In this document: positions 40,804-43,414 of the stretch, piece after piece
Numbering within the stretch: position 1 is the first letter of the stretch
Layout: every line of letters begins with the position of its first letter
Assembly: GCA_026399015.1 (NCBI GenBank)
Contig: JAPLRS010000045.1
Span: forward strand, 1 to 43,414
Direction: 5' to 3'
Source of the DNA: Methylococcales bacterium
GTDB taxonomy: Bacteria > Pseudomonadota > Gammaproteobacteria > Methylococcales > Methylomonadaceae
DNA: 43,414 bases
The notes under the pieces: generated by a model
What the model was told of the DNA's origin: nothing
What the model saw: the letters and a program-made list of their open reading frames with translations, nothing else
Database searches by the model: none
Program-made: the position numbers and the translations under genes

Positions 40804-41105
40804 TTATGATTTCAAGACTACGCTTAGATCAAAACAAAATGAGCCAATATCATCCTTTCTAACATTACAATCTATTTGAGAATTGTTTAATTCCCAAAGC
40901 GCCTCAGCCATTACCGTCTCTTGCTCATCAGGACTTAGTCTTGATAATAATAACTCTAATTTATCACATGCTTCATCAATAATCGGGCCTCGAATAATAC
41001 TGTTACTTCCTTAAAATGTAATTTTAAATCAGCAAGCTTTATTAAATTTGATAAGTTTGTTTGGATCTAAACAATATCTACGGATTTTTCTGCATTACTT
41101 GACAT
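40804..41105 (-). pseudogene. Broken small gene, nonsense codon plus frameshift
   Basis: From ATG 41105, which has AAGGG six bases upstream, a frame reads MSSNAEKSVDIV then TAG (41067-41069), continues IQTNLSNLIKLADLKLHFKE, and the coding sense then moves to another frame: IIRGPIIDEACDKLELLLSR, SPDEQETVMAEALWELNNSQ, ending with TAA at 40804. One nonsense change and one frameshift would restore a protein of about 100 residues. The family is not recognised. The rest of the 714-base gap (40612-41325) shows nothing else besides the repeat at 41258. Confidence 0.6.
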
Positions 41106-41257
41106 TACAAACCCTTAATACACTTTGAATATTTAAAGAATTAAACCAAAATGATAAAAAATAAATTCCTGAGAGGAAAAATATTTTTAGTCTAATTAAA
41201 TTTAGTGAATAATTATTATACTTATTTTTGTTCTGAATTATAACAAAGCCCAATTTT

Positions 41258-41308
41258 AGTCAGCATAAAACCCAACAGCACAAAACAGTGTGCTGATAGG
41301 TTTTACAC
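41258..41308. repeat. 51-bp direct repeat, left copy
   Basis: This stretch matches 42259-42309 at 49 of 51 positions. It folds into a hairpin: AAAACC and CAGCAC pair with GGTTTT and GTGCTG around a short symmetrical bulge. The left copy lies just past the end of the DUF1566 gene, and on the minus strand its stem with GGGTTTT could act as a weak terminator. Confidence 0.85.
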
Positions 41309-41325
41309 GGCTAAGGGCGTGTTAA

Positions 41326-42060
41326 TTAAACGCGTTTAGCGCGACGCTTTAAACCTATAAAACCGATCAACCCAGACAGGAATAACCAGACTGCACCGGG
41401 GAGCGGAACGGCGGCAACATCGCCCGGGCGAACAGCCCATGCGTATTTCTGGAGATTCTTACCGTCGCCGTACTGGGGGCCACCGTTGGTATTGAAGACC
41501 CACGCGAGGATCAAATTGGGCGCGTACTCACTACTCGACCAGTACACAGAGCTCTGCACGTTAGAAAATAGATTGTAATTGGCATTATGCGTTGTGGTAA
41601 TTGAAGTATTTTGTACGCCACCGAGTTGGTTATAAAATAAATCACCCATTTGGCTACCGGTTTGGTTATATCCATCCACAGCAAGATCGGTGGTGGGTAA
41701 AGCCCAATCTGTGTAGCCCCCTAAGCTTAAGTTCTTGGCCCACGCTTGCGCGCCCCACCACGACATGGTGCCGCTACTAGTAATAAAGTCTGCTGAGGTG
41801 AGAGAGTGAACTCCGCTGTATGGCACAATATCATTAAAATAAGGCGTATCATGAATCACCCCGTCATTCGCCGTGATAATCTCACTGACTAAATTGGGAT
41901 TACTCGCCGCTTGGGTTTTAAATAAGTTGGCATCAGAAGCCCAAGTGATGTTATTCACATCGTCATAGACCATATCCGTGCCCCGCGCAATTAAAGCCGC
42001 TTGTACACCTGAGCTCAACAGCAAGCTCAATAGACTGGTTATTAATAATTTGTAAGTCAT
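41326..42060 (-). CDS. DUF1566 exported protein with PEP-CTERM-like sorting tail
   Basis: A 244-residue secreted protein: signal peptide MTYKLLITSLLSLLLSSGVQA, then a DUF1566 (Lcl C-terminal-like) domain with DDVNNITWASDANLFK, GGYTDWALPTTDLAVDGYN, VYWSSSEYAPNLILAWVFN and YAWAVRPGD. It ends in VPLPGAVWLFLSGLIGFIGL plus the basic tail KRRAKRV, a PEP-CTERM variant processed by exosortase. It is expected at the cell surface or in the extracellular matrix. The start at 42060 gives the signal peptide directly; a TTG 19 codons upstream is unlikely. It has more GC than its neighbours and is bracketed by the 51-bp repeat, suggesting a transferred cassette. Confidence 0.85.
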   Translation of the reverse strand: MTYKLLITSLLSLLLSSGVQAALIARGTDMVYDDVNNITWASDANLFKTQAASNPNLVSEIITANDGVIHDTPYFNDIVPYSGVHSLTSADFITSSGTMSWWGAQAWAKNLSLGGYTDWALPTTDLAVDGYNQTGSQMGDLFYNQLGGVQNTSITTTHNANYNLFSNVQSSVYWSSSEYAPNLILAWVFNTNGGPQYGDGKNLQKYAWAVRPGDVAAVPLPGAVWLFLSGLIGFIGLKRRAKRV

Positions 42061-42258
42061 AGCAAGGCTTCTATTGTTGATAATAAATAAGTATAGACGA
42101 GTGAATTTATATAACAATATGATTAATTAGCAAAGCTATTTATGCTATTCACAATTTTAATGCCATCAATTAATGCGCTGACCCAAACCAGAACAGAACA
42201 CTAACAAGGCACTAAACTACTTTAGGGCAACAACATAGACGATTTAAAAGCCTGTCTA

Positions 42259-42309
42259 AGTCAGCATAAAACCCAACAGCACAAAACCGCGTGCTGATAG
42301 GTTTTACAC
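42259..42309. repeat. 51-bp direct repeat, right copy
   Basis: The second copy of the hairpin repeat, on the same strand as the left copy, differs from it at two bases in the loop region. It lies about 200 bases upstream of the DUF1566 start. Confidence 0.85.
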
Positions 42310-42660
42310 TTCTAATGCGGCTCCGCAGTTAGTAGAGCGCAACGCAAACCAAGCCAAGCGGGTTAACACCCGCACGGCTTATTTTGCCTGCACAATGCCG
42401 CCTTTTTTTTAAGCCCAATACAGCGAAACAGCACGCTGATTTAGCCTTTAAAAAACAAGGGTTGATGCAGAAAAAACCGCCCTCTGCGTGTCATCAGAAA
42501 ATAAGCAGCTCGCAAACTCCAACACAGACAGCGCCGCATTAGTTTGCGTCGGTATTAGCTGAGTGTCATATTGGGCTTGCTCCGCCGCCCAAGGCCTCGC
42601 AGTGCGTCAGGCCATGCAAACCTGCGGTTTGCCCACCGCCTCCCCCACCCGCCTAAAAAA
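42310..42660. other. GC-rich noncoding tract with several hairpins
   Basis: No gene is convincing. Visible hairpins include GCGGG/CCCGC flanked by GCC/GGC around 42340-42380, TTGGGC/GCCCAA around 42575, and GCAAACC/GGTTTGC around 42615. GC content is clearly above the surrounding 35-40 percent. It may be a structured RNA, an integration site or a leftover of a mobile element. Confidence 0.5.
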
Positions 42661-42712
42661 AACCCACTATTAAATGATGGTCGTTGTTTGTTTTACGACT
42701 GCAATAAATAAA

Positions 42713-42811
42713 TCACCCTATACACTTGATACACGGAGTTGTTCTTAATTTTTCATCAGCAGTAATAAGAGGTCTTTGATTAGCAAGTGCCGTTGCGGCA
42801 ATCAGTCGATC
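42713..42811 (-). pseudogene. C-terminal fragment of a VapC-type PIN toxin
   Basis: The minus-strand frame reads DRLIAATALANQRPLITADE, then about ten residues to TGA at 42713. RLIAATAL and LITADE with the acidic residues match the end of VapC PIN-domain RNases. An in-frame TAA lies two codons upstream, so the rest of the toxin, including the catalytic N-terminal part, is gone. It follows directly after the higA gene. Confidence 0.7.
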
Positions 42812-42824
42812 TAGGTATTATTTG

Positions 42825-43118
42825 TTATGCAGCTTTAAATTCTATCTTTTCTACGTTATCAAGATTAACTGTTTGTCTGGCATGCCAAAGGTCGTAGTTA
42901 TCTTGCATAGCTAACCAGCTTTCTGGTGATCGACCCAGAGCCTTAGAAAGACGTAAGGCCATTTCTGAGCTGATGCTACTGTTTGCATTTAAAATGCGAC
43001 TTAAGGTAGAAGGCGATACGCCAAGTTTAAAAGCGAGTTGTCTTCCGGTGATTTCAAAAGGTACCAGATACACTTCTTTAATAAATTCACCTGGATGGGG
43101 TGGGTTATGCATGGGCAT
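42825..43118 (-). CDS. higA: HigA-family antitoxin
   Basis: A 97-residue helix-turn-helix antitoxin/regulator: PPHPGEFIKEVYL, then the HTH GRQLAFKLGVSPSTLSRILNANSSISSEMALRLSKALGRS, and PESWLAMQDNYDLWHA. This is the HigA/VapI pattern. Its normal partner HigB is encoded just upstream but only 23 codons of HigB survive, so HigA is probably an orphan acting on its own promoter or on unrelated HigB copies. The ATG overlaps the HigB stop (TAATG), and GAGG lies ten bases upstream. Confidence 0.9.
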   Translation of the reverse strand: MPMHNPPHPGEFIKEVYLVPFEITGRQLAFKLGVSPSTLSRILNANSSISSEMALRLSKALGRSPESWLAMQDNYDLWHARQTVNLDNVEKIEFKAA

Positions 43119-43189
43119 TAGTGGTAGTCCTCGTAATCTAAAATAAAACAGTGTCCATCTTCAAACTTAAATGTAACACGCCATTCCTG
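43118..43189 (-). pseudogene. C-terminal remnant of HigB toxin
   Basis: In frame just before higA are the residues QEWRVTFKFEDGHCFILDYE then DYH and TAA, matching the usual HigB ending (RICFRW...EDYH). A TAG lies immediately upstream (43190-43192), so the catalytic body of the RNase is missing. Confidence 0.7.
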
Positions 43190-43227
43190 CTACGCCTACC
43201 GGTCAAACAAACGCAGACACACACTTA

Positions 43228-43414
43228 TTAAGAATGCAAAGCCTGAATAACACCTTGCGGTATCTTCGCAATCACGCGCAAATAAGATTTAGCCGCACTA
43301 TCTGGCTCACGCGTACCCTGTTCCCAATCTCTGAGGGTGCCTAAAGGCAACTCAAATTGCTGAGAAAATTGCTGTTGCGTCATATTTAAACGTTTACGAA
43401 TCTCTTTAGGATTC
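43228..43414 (-). CDS. Helix-turn-helix antitoxin/regulator, 5' end beyond window
   Basis: The visible 61 C-terminal residues read NPKEIRKRLNMTQQQFSQQF, LPLGTLRDWEQGTREPDSAA and YLRVIAKIPQGVIQALHS, then TAA at 43228. This is the HigA2/NadS-type HTH of antitoxins that pair with RelE/HigB-like toxins, in which the WEQG motif and the LLRVI helix are typical. The start and any toxin partner are outside the right edge. Confidence 0.85.
   Translation of the reverse strand, partial: NPKEIRKRLNMTQQQFSQQFELPLGTLRDWEQGTREPDSAAKSYLRVIAKIPQGVIQALHS

Noticed and set aside
42310..42660. Integron attC site or CRISPR array
   Set aside because: Hairpins differ from one another, there is no regular spacing, and no integrase or cas gene is present.

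Overview
The window reads as a low-GC gammaproteobacterial chromosome. Supporting signs are gammaproteobacterial-style sspA/sspB next to petABC, an mla-murA-hisGDC block, an ADP-heptose LPS core locus, and a DUF1566 protein with a VPLPGAVWLF-type PEP-CTERM tail, a tail often seen in Methylococcales and Thiotrichales. The exact order cannot be fixed from this sequence. Nearly every gene is on the minus strand; pgi is the only full-length plus-strand gene.

Positions 1-244 hold two tandem sigma70-like promoters pointing out of the left edge. From 245 to 10833 lies an LPS locus on the minus strand: gmhA, hldE and hldD for ADP-heptose, an MsbA-like lipid A flippase, three family-2 glycosyltransferases (one WaaE-like), a hexapeptide acetyltransferase, a family-4 glycosyltransferase and an O-antigen ligase-like membrane protein. 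Next come a Tat-exported superoxide-reductase-like protein and a fibronectin-III-like protein of unknown role, then a cluster of long AT-rich hairpins (12315-12494).

From 12624 to 15577 is a four-gene minus-strand group: a periplasmic, membrane-anchored protein whose predicted mature N-terminus is His; a membrane-anchored type-1 copper protein with a Met/His-rich segment; a YqaA/VTT-family membrane protein; and an unrecognised multi-span membrane protein. This is the best candidate for an undescribed system, probably copper-linked periplasmic redox or copper handling.

From 15853 to 36709 is housekeeping: pgi, tadA, guaA, guaB, sspB, sspA, petC-petB-petA (cytochrome bc1), hisC-hisD-hisG, murA, mlaB-D-E-F (with no mlaC between mlaD and mlaB), a YchJ-like SEC-C protein, and a 1232-residue iron-sulfur flavoprotein that joins an NfnB/GltD-like part to an NfnA/PyrK-like part in one chain.

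From about 36900 to the right edge the window becomes accessory. It holds an Rpn-family PD-(D/E)XK nuclease with a 21-bp-repeat coiled coil, a probable insertion-sequence end, broken gene fragments, a DUF4268 nuclease-like protein, a PEP-CTERM DUF1566 gene flanked by two 51-bp direct repeats, a GC-rich hairpin tract, and decayed toxin-antitoxin pieces (VapC tail, HigB tail, intact HigA, and a second partial helix-turn-helix antitoxin at the edge). This end looks like a site of repeated insertion and decay.
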